From the IMG/VR virus record IMGVR_UViG_3300022074_000012, positions 1-64,000 of that record: a DNA stretch of 64,000 nt, one strand, 5' to 3'. Numbering within the stretch: position 1 is the first letter of the stretch; each line of letters opens with the position of its first letter. The stretch is from a virus. Under the pieces are notes generated by a model. That model saw only the letters and a program-made list of their open reading frames with translations. It ran no database searches and was not told where the DNA came from. This document shows positions 57,801 to 64,000 of this stretch, in pieces. Made by a program: the position numbers and the translations under genes.

Positions 57801-60800
57801 GAATACATGGGCATATATGATCAGATGGAAAAAAATGCAACACCAGAGGGTCAAGAACTTTTGAAACAACAATATGAAGCACTTGAGTTTACTCTTCAAG
57901 GTTATGCTTCTAAATTTGTTGATACTGTTCTAGTACAACCAGGTGGAATAAATCCCTTTGGTTATGAAAATACATCAAATCAAGCAGTAACTTATGCAGG
58001 TAAAAAAGATGCACCTGCAGGAGTTTACTTTTGGGGTATGACAGATAGAGAACAATTTGAAATGGCTGGTGTTGATTTAGCAAAGTATGATGAAGCAGAA
58101 GCATTCGTAGAACCATATGAAATTGGAAATCTGTTTGGGTTTGTTGAGTCACAACCTGATTACATAGAGGCACAAGCAGAAGATGATAGAACAATGGCAA
58201 TTTATCAAGCTTCTAGTAATATATCAAATTCCGCTTGGGCATCATATGAAGCTCACGCAGACAAATATGCTGGAAGAGAATTTATTTTACCTCTTGAACA
58301 GGCAGAATATGATCGTGTGACAAAACGTGCAGAGGAACTTTATAAAACATATGAAGAGGCAGAGAATAAATCATATGATGATATGATGACAATGTTAGAT
58401 GCAAGTAGAAAGAGATCTGATATCTTTACCAAATATACAAATAAGATAGATGATTCATTCGACATCTTGAATGGTGCAAAAGAAAAAAGAAATGAATATT
58501 GGGATAATTACGAACAAGAATTAAAATCAAAAATGGATGTGATTTTATCAAAAATTAATGGTGATTATGATTATAATGAAGATTTAAGAGCTCTCGATCC
58601 ACAAATTGAGGAACTGTTTAATCGTATTAATAAGCAATTCTTAAATCTTTATAATAATCTTGATGATATCTTAGCAGAACCAGAAGAAGGTCCTGAATTT
58701 GATCCATTTAAAGATGAACTCAAACCTGGTTTGGGTGCAGAGGATGGTGACGAACTTGCTTTGTTTGGTAAAAAACCACCTAATCCAGGTGAGAAACAAG
58801 GTCGTGCTACACATATTAATATCATCAATTGGTGGCAGAGTGGTGGAATGATGGGTAAGAAACCTGAAGGTTGGTCAGATCAGGATATTCAGAATTACAT
58901 AAACAAATTTTATTTAAATAAATCATCATCAAAACCACAAGCATCATCAGATCCAAGAGCTGCATTTGCAGGAACTGGTGATGACGCAGCTACTTTTGCC
59001 TTTGATGGTACAGAACTTGCAAGTACATTTGATTTAATGAAGAGTGGTCAAGTTCCATATATGACAAAAGATCAAATTGATAAAATATTAGTAAATCCAA
59101 AATTTCAAAAACTTCTTCAAGATGATCCAGATTTATTACCCATATTACAAAGAATGAGAGCAGGTAGATCAAGTAATGTTCAAGTTGCTCACTTTGTTCC
59201 AAGAGGTGATAACTTATCTGAAGTAATGTTGGTAAAGAAAACTAAGTTACAAAGACCAAAACAATTTTTCAAAGAACCAAATCAATTCTTTAATGTAAAT
59301 GACATTAAACCTGAGTTCCCAGAGAACCCACCACCTAAGTTAGATCCGAATACAGGTATGCATCCTGAGTATGGTAAGAAGGCAAAACGTTATGGTAAAT
59401 TAGATCCAATCAGTGCTAACTCCATGCCTCCTACTGGTGATCCAGAGATAGATGCAGTGGTCAAAAAGCAGAAGACAAATGAATCTAAATTGTTTGAAAA
59501 ACTTAAAAATAAATCTTTCTTTAATCAAGATGATATTAAACCAGAGTTTCCAGAGAACCCACCACCAAAATTAGATTCTAAAACTGGTATGCATCCTCAG
59601 TATGGTAAGAAAGCAAATCGTTTTACAAAACTTGATCCAATTAGTGCTGATTCAATGCCACTAACTGGTGATCCAGAGACAGACGCAATTGTAAAGAAAC
59701 AAAAAAATAAAAAGAATTTTAAAGAGTGGTCACAACAACTTGATAGTATGTGGAAATCTGATTGGAAAAATGAACTTAAAGAACAAATGACCACTTCTGA
59801 TACTTTTATAACGATAATACCAGGTCAAGGTGATGTTGATTTAAACACTACTGGATTAGGTTACACTGAAGACGGTATTCATCAACTTCAAAATATTGAG
59901 CCGATGACTAACGTTGATGATCCAACTAATGCTGGTAAAAAATTTGGAAGAACTCATGGTTATGGTGGTAACACATATGGTGCTATAAACCAGTATGATA
60001 CTCAAGCTAAAGCAGATGCAGGAATAGAGGGAACATATTGGGATCAAGCTGTTATTGGAGATTTACTCGATGATAATAGTAATGTTCGATTATCTGACTA
60101 TGTTTGGCCTTTTGATCGTGGTGCAACTCAGGCAGAATCTGATGCTGCTAGAGCTGCTTCAAAAGTTAGAGGACAGAATGATTGTTTCAGAGCAGTCTAT
60201 CCAACAAATACTTTTGGAAATAGGCATAAAGCAACTCCAGTAATAACAAATACAACTGTCGGCACTGATGATGATTATAATACGGCAGGTTTAAGTATTC
60301 AATTTGGCGCTGGAGCAGATACTAGAGCTCCCAAATTTTTTGTTCCAAACCCTGTGAATACATCAGAGATTGATACGGTACAGATTTTGGCATCCTTACC
60401 AGATTCAGACAGTATTACTTCAGCAGGAAGTCAATTGCAATTGTTTTACTGGTCAGGTGATAAACCAGGTTTCCAATCATTATATCCAGAAACCAGTGGT
60501 GGTTATCCATTTACAAAAAATCAAAACGATGGTTGGAGACCAATCGCCATGAAACCAAATGGTGAGACAGATAGTTCTGTAAGTAGTAATCTTATTGATA
60601 TAATAAAACCTGCAGACTACTTGGGTCATGGAGTGATAAATAAATTTTCTATCAAAATTCCTGAGTGGTGTAGAACAACAAGCACACGATTTATGTATGT
60701 TCAGTTAAACGGGAGTGGGAGTCGTGATAGATTACGAATATATTCAATAGGATATCAAAGAAGAAATGGAATTACAATTAATACAACTTTAGAGGATGAT

Positions 60801-61193
60801 ATATCATCAGCATATGTAAGGGCGGGTATTAACAGTAATCTTACCTCAGCGGAAAGGAAGAAAAAATTGGAGGAAAGATTGAGAGCCTCTAGAGAATATA
60901 TGCTTAAATCATTAGGTTTCGCAGATCTATTTAATGATGAAATAAAGATCTCTGATGTTGTAAGTAATACTTTTGACTACGAAGCAGTGATGCAGGGTTC
61001 AGGAAAATTTGGTAACTCAAGATTTAATGATCTTGTAAGTTTAGAAAAAAGACAGAAAGCAGCTGGAATAAGAAAACCACAACAAACTAAAAGGAGAGGT
61101 AAATTTAGAGGATACCAAAGAACAGGTAGAGATTCAAAGGGAATGACCACACGAGCAAGAGTAAATCCAAATGATATTATTGGTTCAATCTAG
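54870..61193 (+). CDS. giant virion-like protein (2107 aa)
   Basis: Begins with a basic coiled N-terminus. The ~280-residue N-terminal beta domain (from NWREGMTTSDVSTISV to INFQRKAPMNVVVPL) recurs in the C-terminal ~430 residues (NELKEQMTTSDTFITII, PVNTSEIDTVQILASLP, IYSIGYQRRNGITINTTL). The middle is low-complexity, Ala/Asp/Glu/Lys-rich, with two REDFP/RDDFP segments (about 770 and 910) and a tandem 77-residue repeat (about 1473-1610). A PQQTKRRGKFRGYQR-like basic tail ends it. Late promoter and size point to a tail or baseplate-associated virion protein; no enzyme domain was recognised. Confidence 0.78.
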   Translation: MGKFSKIFHHIESKDLRNKHEQKKVAKIQEEKKKKEFKKYLVSTMETKKYNWREGMTTSDVSTISVEKLPGDGDVISVDTIDSASYEGTTGIISDGDNLGANVGTEIRDSGTGNGSDGGFNVGGQYLAFQGTGTGDNNSRFASLSPIDTSQVDTLTITAIVGNDVNGGEDPDLASECLFVMYKTPAMANAQFLLLKPDGSAGEGSGIIITTPLSHNGGLNNYSISVPEYARAEGTQFVLLQNFNSGVGFDHFGVTKINFQRKAPMNVVVPLDNPEASSFIRSAPPKSTSTPKKRKKAVDDKLQASDDYTGSRFGDEFPGREVRVGGEDPFASAKIGDDVEPSPQSKDDVKKTFAASRLKSALGKPESKPTTSPEEKLADILKTTILKPNQPKSGKDLSTFKSDGENKKTEVAVSTEARNSVKNSPEISEMIKGMTAEQKKAAIEKMYPEKAQEILDTADNNVIKSALEQGISATVVDGIAEITQPLIGAKTSANAFNEYNDFLGKVAKDPNTPGATYENPVNMSNQIEKADMNDLTTTINSGNYQSIVNSIRATNDENAQKELKKQLESMISDTIGNNFGLDNFMHNNVKVNLPHLLETGKTKLTKGYKFTTGGSIEGIETATSWDDGWFYGAKLISDALGLEYDTLGTGKVPFPQTFNVGGIDFAPGNIINIPVWTATTFGPAIIAKLGLTNTKNFDNSSYKSPMMFYEVDVPGKYSVDSKGNTIQSAKPSAAEQIKKTVSNVLNQGKEVVSNLFSFGAEDENAPQREDFPMGRSGAKKYSDAMKLYNAAKSVSDSSEASGIDSTEYGMDPARYWETLPFPPLSDENAALIAAAKSGGDAEMDALAKAHAEMMKQEIIAMQKAEAGGASPESLMALSVKQYEKRKPLEDALEIDSPVPPMPSEPIEPDRDDFPNTISGDKQYQDAKKAFDAKQASKEISELSNEDAQNRVFEIYDEDSDLFNQLYDPLYENDPIYKEYMGIYDQMEKNATPEGQELLKQQYEALEFTLQGYASKFVDTVLVQPGGINPFGYENTSNQAVTYAGKKDAPAGVYFWGMTDREQFEMAGVDLAKYDEAEAFVEPYEIGNLFGFVESQPDYIEAQAEDDRTMAIYQASSNISNSAWASYEAHADKYAGREFILPLEQAEYDRVTKRAEELYKTYEEAENKSYDDMMTMLDASRKRSDIFTKYTNKIDDSFDILNGAKEKRNEYWDNYEQELKSKMDVILSKINGDYDYNEDLRALDPQIEELFNRINKQFLNLYNNLDDILAEPEEGPEFDPFKDELKPGLGAEDGDELALFGKKPPNPGEKQGRATHINIINWWQSGGMMGKKPEGWSDQDIQNYINKFYLNKSSSKPQASSDPRAAFAGTGDDAATFAFDGTELASTFDLMKSGQVPYMTKDQIDKILVNPKFQKLLQDDPDLLPILQRMRAGRSSNVQVAHFVPRGDNLSEVMLVKKTKLQRPKQFFKEPNQFFNVNDIKPEFPENPPPKLDPNTGMHPEYGKKAKRYGKLDPISANSMPPTGDPEIDAVVKKQKTNESKLFEKLKNKSFFNQDDIKPEFPENPPPKLDSKTGMHPQYGKKANRFTKLDPISADSMPLTGDPETDAIVKKQKNKKNFKEWSQQLDSMWKSDWKNELKEQMTTSDTFITIIPGQGDVDLNTTGLGYTEDGIHQLQNIEPMTNVDDPTNAGKKFGRTHGYGGNTYGAINQYDTQAKADAGIEGTYWDQAVIGDLLDDNSNVRLSDYVWPFDRGATQAESDAARAASKVRGQNDCFRAVYPTNTFGNRHKATPVITNTTVGTDDDYNTAGLSIQFGAGADTRAPKFFVPNPVNTSEIDTVQILASLPDSDSITSAGSQLQLFYWSGDKPGFQSLYPETSGGYPFTKNQNDGWRPIAMKPNGETDSSVSSNLIDIIKPADYLGHGVINKFSIKIPEWCRTTSTRFMYVQLNGSGSRDRLRIYSIGYQRRNGITINTTLEDDISSAYVRAGINSNLTSAERKKKLEERLRASREYMLKSLGFADLFNDEIKISDVVSNTFDYEAVMQGSGKFGNSRFNDLVSLEKRQKAAGIRKPQQTKRRGKFRGYQRTGRDSKGMTTRARVNPNDIIGSI
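59287..59700 (+). repeat. tandem repeat within the giant protein gene
   Basis: Two units 231 bp apart, each encoding DIKPEFPENPPPKLD, TGMHPxYGKKA, KLDPISAxSMP and TGDPExDAxVKKQK. Spacing is measured from gacattaaacc (59301) to gatattaaacc (59532). Confidence 0.85.
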
Positions 61194-61210
61194 ATAAGTA
61201 GTTATACTTA

Positions 61211-61244
61211 TTGACATCTGTGTAAAGTTTTGTTAATATAAATA
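61211..61244 (+). promoter_or_regulatory. overlapping early and late promoter of psbA
   Basis: TTGACA (61211-61216), 17-bp spacer, TAATAT (61234-61239), overlapped by an exact late TATAAATA (61237-61244). Both would start near 61246-61250, so psbA can be transcribed throughout infection. Confidence 0.82.
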
Positions 61245-61249
61245 CAACA

Positions 61250-61426
61250 GTGAGGGTTTCCTCACCATTAGAAAGGACTCGAAATTATCGTAACCCTGAC
61301 TACACAACTGCTCCCAACCAAGACCTCTGTAGGCAGTATAATACCTCGTCTTTCATATCCAGTAGTGAGGGATTACTGGAAATAAATATCGCATCTTCCC
61401 TGATGCCCTATTTAAACGTCTTACTA
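61250..61426 (+). promoter_or_regulatory. long structured 5' leader of psbA
   Basis: 177 nt between the predicted start and the psbA ATG. A perfect hairpin GTGAGG-GTTT-CCTCAC (61250-61265) sits at the 5' end. AAGGACTCGAAA (61273-61284) and ATCGTAACCCTG (61287-61298) match the leader at 20903-20927. TCCAGTA/TACTGGA (61358-61380) forms a later hairpin. The frame happens to be open through this leader, but the D1 N-terminus begins at 61427, so it is read as RNA structure. Related PhotoRC-type motifs are known upstream of marine psbA; identity not checked. Confidence 0.7.
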
Positions 61427-62515
61427 ATGACAACTCTTTCAAAACAAGGCAGACAACAAGGTCTGTTAGCAGGCTGGCCACAGTTCTGCGAATGGGTAAC
61501 ATCAACAAACAACAGAATTTACGTTGGTTGGTTTGGTGTCCTAATGATTCCATGCTTACTCGCAGCAGCAGCATGTTTCATCGTTGCTTTCATAGCAGCA
61601 CCTCCAGTCGATATCGACGGAATCAGAGAACCAGTAGCGGGTTCTTTCTTGTATGGTAACAACATCATCTCTGGTGCAGTTGTTCCTTCATCAAACGCTA
61701 TAGGTCTACACTTCTACCCAATCTGGGAAGCAGCAACAGTAGACGAATGGTTATATAACGGTGGTCCTTACCAGTTAGTTATTTTCCACTTCCTAATCGG
61801 AATCTCTGCTTACATGGGCAGACAGTGGGAACTATCATACAGATTAGGTATGAGACCTTGGATATGTGTAGCATATTCAGCACCTGTATCTGCAGCATTT
61901 GCAGTATTCTTAGTATACCCATTCGGTCAGGGATCTTTCTCAGACGGAATGCCACTAGGTATCTCAGGAACCTTTAACTTCATGTTCGTATTCCAAGCAG
62001 AGCACAACATCCTAATGCACCCTTTCCATATGGCAGGAGTAGCAGGAATGTTCGGAGGATCTTTATTCTCAGCAATGCACGGTTCTTTAGTTACATCTTC
62101 TCTAATCAGAGAGACAACTGAGCAAGAGTCTCAGAACTATGGTTACAAGTTCGGACAAGAAGAAGAAACATACAACATCGTAGCAGCACACGGTTACTTT
62201 GGTCGTCTTATCTTCCAGTATGCTTCATTCAACAACTCAAGAAGTTTACACTTCTTCCTAGCAGTATTCCCTGTAGTCTGTGTATGGTTAACCTCTATGG
62301 GTATCTGTACAATGGCATTCAACCTTAACGGTTTCAACTTCAACCAGTCTGTAGTAGACGCAAATGGTAAGATTGTACCAACATGGGGAGATGTTCTTAA
62401 CAGAGCAAACTTAGGAATGGAAGTAATGCATGAGAGAAATGCACACAACTTCCCACTTGACCTTGCTTCAGCAGAGTCAACAACAGTTGCTTTAACAGCA
62501 CCTGCAATCGGTTAA
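61427..62515 (+). CDS. psbA: photosystem II reaction-centre protein D1
   Basis: Replaces photodamaged host D1 during infection. Starts [13 protein letters not shown]; the five-helix core is intact, with [32 protein letters not shown] (Gln at the position equivalent to 130, i.e. the low-light D1 type), the D-E loop [15 protein letters not shown], and C-terminal manganese ligands in [13 protein letters not shown] followed by the cleavable extension. 362 aa, two more than usual, from the N-terminus. No intron. Base composition is richer in G+C than neighbouring genes, consistent with host origin. Confidence 0.97.
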   Translation: MTTLSKQGRQQGLLAGWPQFCEWVTSTNNRIYVGWFGVLMIPCLLAAAACFIVAFIAAPPVDIDGIREPVAGSFLYGNNIISGAVVPSSNAIGLHFYPIWEAATVDEWLYNGGPYQLVIFHFLIGISAYMGRQWELSYRLGMRPWICVAYSAPVSAAFAVFLVYPFGQGSFSDGMPLGISGTFNFMFVFQAEHNILMHPFHMAGVAGMFGGSLFSAMHGSLVTSSLIRETTEQESQNYGYKFGQEEETYNIVAAHGYFGRLIFQYASFNNSRSLHFFLAVFPVVCVWLTSMGICTMAFNLNGFNFNQSVVDANGKIVPTWGDVLNRANLGMEVMHERNAHNFPLDLASAESTTVALTAPAIG

Positions 62516-62538
62516 TTTCTTAACTGATATTCAATCTA

Positions 62539-62559
62539 GGCACCTTCGGGTGCCTTTTT
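62539..62559 (+). terminator. Rho-independent terminator between psbA and psbD
   Basis: GGCACC-TTCG-GGTGCC hairpin (62539-62554) followed by T5, 15 bp before the psbD ATG. Partial read-through would set the D1:D2 ratio. Confidence 0.88.
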
Positions 62560-62573
62560 CATAGGAAAAATTA

Positions 62574-63650
62574 ATGGTAGCATCTACTTTACAAGCACCT
62601 ACAAGGGGTTGGTTTGATGTTCTTGATGACTGGTTAAAGAGAGATCGTTTCGTATTCATCGGATGGTCTGGTCTTATACTTTTACCTTGTGCTTACCTTT
62701 CTATCGGAGGTTGGTTCGTTGGAACTACTTTCGTAACAAGTTGGTATACACATGGTATTGCATCTTCATATCTTGAAGGAGCAAACTTCTTAACAGCAGC
62801 AGTGTCAACACCTGGCGATGCAATGGGTCATAGTCTTATGTTCCTCTGGGGACCTGAAGCACAAGGTTCATTCGTTCGTTGGTTACAACTCGGTGGACTC
62901 TGGAACTTCGTAGCACTTCACGGTGTGTTCGGACTCATAGGTTTTATGTTAAGGCAGTTTGAAATTGCAGGTCTTGTTGGGATTCGTCCTTACAATGCAC
63001 TTGCATTCTCAGCAGTTATCGCAGTCTTCACTAGCATCTTTTTAATCTACCCACTAGGGCAGCATAGTTGGTTCTTCGCACCTTCATTTGGTGTCGCAGC
63101 AATCTTTAGATATATCTTATTCATTCAAGGTTTCCACAATATAACTCTTAACCCATTTCATATGATGGGTGTAGCAGGTATATTAGGAGGAGCACTACTC
63201 TGTGCAATACATGGAGCAACTGTTCAGAATACTTTGTATGAAGACACATCAATCTATACTGATGGTAAGGTTCAGAGTTCTACATTCAGAGCATTTGATC
63301 CTACACAGGAAGAGGAAACTTATAGTATGATTACAGCAAACAGATTCTGGTCACAGATATTTGGTGTTGCTTTTTCAAACAAAAGATTCTTACACTTCCT
63401 TATGTTGTTCGTACCTGTGATGGGTATGTGGACATCATCAATCGGTATCGTAGGTCTAGCACTTAACTTAAGAGCATACGATTTCGTATCTCAAGAGATA
63501 AGAGCAGCAGAAGACCCAGAGTTCGAGACTTTCTATACAAAGAACATTCTTTTAAACGAAGGTATGAGAGCATGGATGTCTTCAGTTGACCAACCTCACG
63601 AGAACTTTGTGTTCCCAGAGGAAGTATTACCTCGTGGTAATGCACTCTAA
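62574..63650 (+). CDS. psbD: photosystem II reaction-centre protein D2
   Basis: Partner of D1. [55 protein letters not shown] and [17 protein letters not shown] are D2 signatures. 358 aa against the usual 352. The extra residues include an insertion in the D-E loop ([17 protein letters not shown]) compared with typical cyanobacterial D2. No promoter of its own was recognised, so transcription probably continues from psbA. A terminator follows. Confidence 0.97.
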   Translation: MVASTLQAPTRGWFDVLDDWLKRDRFVFIGWSGLILLPCAYLSIGGWFVGTTFVTSWYTHGIASSYLEGANFLTAAVSTPGDAMGHSLMFLWGPEAQGSFVRWLQLGGLWNFVALHGVFGLIGFMLRQFEIAGLVGIRPYNALAFSAVIAVFTSIFLIYPLGQHSWFFAPSFGVAAIFRYILFIQGFHNITLNPFHMMGVAGILGGALLCAIHGATVQNTLYEDTSIYTDGKVQSSTFRAFDPTQEEETYSMITANRFWSQIFGVAFSNKRFLHFLMLFVPVMGMWTSSIGIVGLALNLRAYDFVSQEIRAAEDPEFETFYTKNILLNEGMRAWMSSVDQPHENFVFPEEVLPRGNAL

Positions 63651-63676
63651 ACCAAAAACCACTTTTAATTTACATT

Positions 63677-63707
63677 TACCTCGGAAAAAATTTCGGGGTA
63701 TTTTTTT
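63677..63707 (+). terminator. Rho-independent terminator after psbD
   Basis: TACCTCG (63677-63683) pairs with CGGGGTA (63694-63700, one T-G wobble), followed by T7. Confidence 0.8.
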
Positions 63708-63735
63708 GTCTATTAGACTTTTTTATAGATAAAAT

Positions 63736-63993
63736 ATGATCTTAGAAGAAGCCTGTCATTCTCTTAAACTTGAATGTGCCCTTAGAGATTTGGGGTTTGT
63801 GGATATTGGGTGGAAATGTGTAGCACATGCAGGAATATTTTTCGTTCAACCAATCGGAATACCCGATGATCCAGAGGGAGACTTACTAGGATTCTCTTTA
63901 ACATTACCTAATACACATGATATGCGGAGAGTTCGTTTGATGCGAACTGCAAAGCAAGCATTAGATTATGCAGAAGGAAAAAATGGATATTGA
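63736..63993 (+). CDS. small conserved hypothetical protein (85 aa)
   Basis: ATG at 63736 after an A/T-rich gap. Soluble alpha/beta look (HSLKLECALRDLGFVDIGWK, FFVQPIGIPDDPEGDL) with a basic C-terminal helix (RRVRLMRTAKQALDYAEG). No family recognised. The next gene's ATG lies inside its end. Confidence 0.62.
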   Translation: MILEEACHSLKLECALRDLGFVDIGWKCVAHAGIFFVQPIGIPDDPEGDLLGFSLTLPNTHDMRRVRLMRTAKQALDYAEGKNGY

Positions 63994-64000
63994 CTTTGAA
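63983..64000 (+). CDS. start of a further gene, cut by window end
   Basis: ATG GAT ATT GAC TTT GAA (63983-64000) is preceded by a purine-rich gaaggaaaaa and overlaps the previous gene by 11 bp, the usual layout here. Too little is visible to identify it. Confidence 0.35.

Noticed and set aside
61250-61426. N-terminal extension of D1 or a separate leader peptide
   Set aside because: The open frame covers hairpins and the conserved RNA motif; D1 homology starts exactly at 61427. Considered a chance open frame.
63706-63735. sigma70 promoter (TTGTCT...TAAAAT) for the last gene
   Set aside because: The spacer would be 18 bp with a weak -35 that overlaps the psbD terminator T tract, and the -10 touches the ATG. 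Not supported enough to list.
1-64000. tRNA genes, CRISPR arrays, IS elements, integrase or attachment sites
   Set aside because: Intergenic regions were read for cloverleaf, direct-repeat and inverted-repeat structures; none met the requirements. T4-like cyanophages are lytic, so the absence of integrase is expected.

Overview
The window is a contiguous piece of an AT-rich T4-like (Tevenvirinae-type) marine cyanophage genome, most likely a myovirus of Prochlorococcus or Synechococcus. The evidence is: the photosystem II genes psbA and psbD, a run of high-light-inducible (hli) genes, a phage-type transaldolase (talC), a plastoquinol terminal oxidase, class I ribonucleotide reductase (nrdA/nrdB), a T4 gp61-type primase, MazG, T4-style late promoters (TATAAATA and CATAAATA), and very dense packing with ATGA or TAATG overlaps between genes. 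No tRNA, integrase, IS element or CRISPR array was seen. All genes are on the + strand except one three-gene minus-strand block at 18200-19842.

Layout. 1-6228: mazG (its start is one base outside the window), a possible nuclease-like protein, and a block of Lys-rich, low-complexity proteins with capsid-internal character, including a nucleotidyltransferase-domain protein. 6255-8064: a small structural gene and conserved small proteins. 8075-12526: primase, nrdA and nrdB, ended by a clear terminator. 12588-18199: a GIY-YIG nuclease, many small membrane proteins, PTOX, a lipoprotein and an SNase-type nuclease. 18200-19842 (minus): three signal-peptide proteins. 19843-20203: divergent sigma70 promoters that share a -35 region, then a strongly structured, terminator-ended RNA. 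20204-21363: talC and a small beta-barrel-like outer-membrane protein with its own structured leader. 22027-32713: about ten tail-fibre or adhesin genes with shared modules and individual late promoters. 32803-34349: small conserved proteins. 34365-53134: a 19-kb sugar-nucleotide and glycosyltransferase cluster. 53245-54848: a chain of hli genes and membrane microproteins. 54870-61193: a 2107-residue virion-like protein. 61211-63650: psbA (dual early/late promoter and long structured leader) and psbD, each followed by a terminator.

How the parts work together. Early sigma70-type promoters (mostly TTGACA, 17-bp spacers) precede primase/nrd, the GIY-YIG gene, the structured RNA/talC, the porin-like gene, a small early block, the glycan cluster, the hli chain and psbA. 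Late YATAAATA elements precede the fibre and virion genes. Photosynthesis genes (psbA, psbD, hli, PTOX) would keep electron flow running in the infected cell. talC, nrdAB, NadE and mazG would push carbon and nucleotides toward phage DNA. The glycan cluster lies directly beside the fibre locus and could decorate virion fibres or remodel host surface glycans.

The items I consider most worth following up are the glycan cluster with its multiple GT11 copies, the unclassified structured RNA at about 19951-20190, the shared leader motif of psbA and the porin-like gene, the minus-strand secreted trio with a missing start codon, and the stop-codon/late-promoter overlaps that imply nearly leaderless fibre mRNAs. 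All functional calls come from reading the protein sequences; no database search was run.
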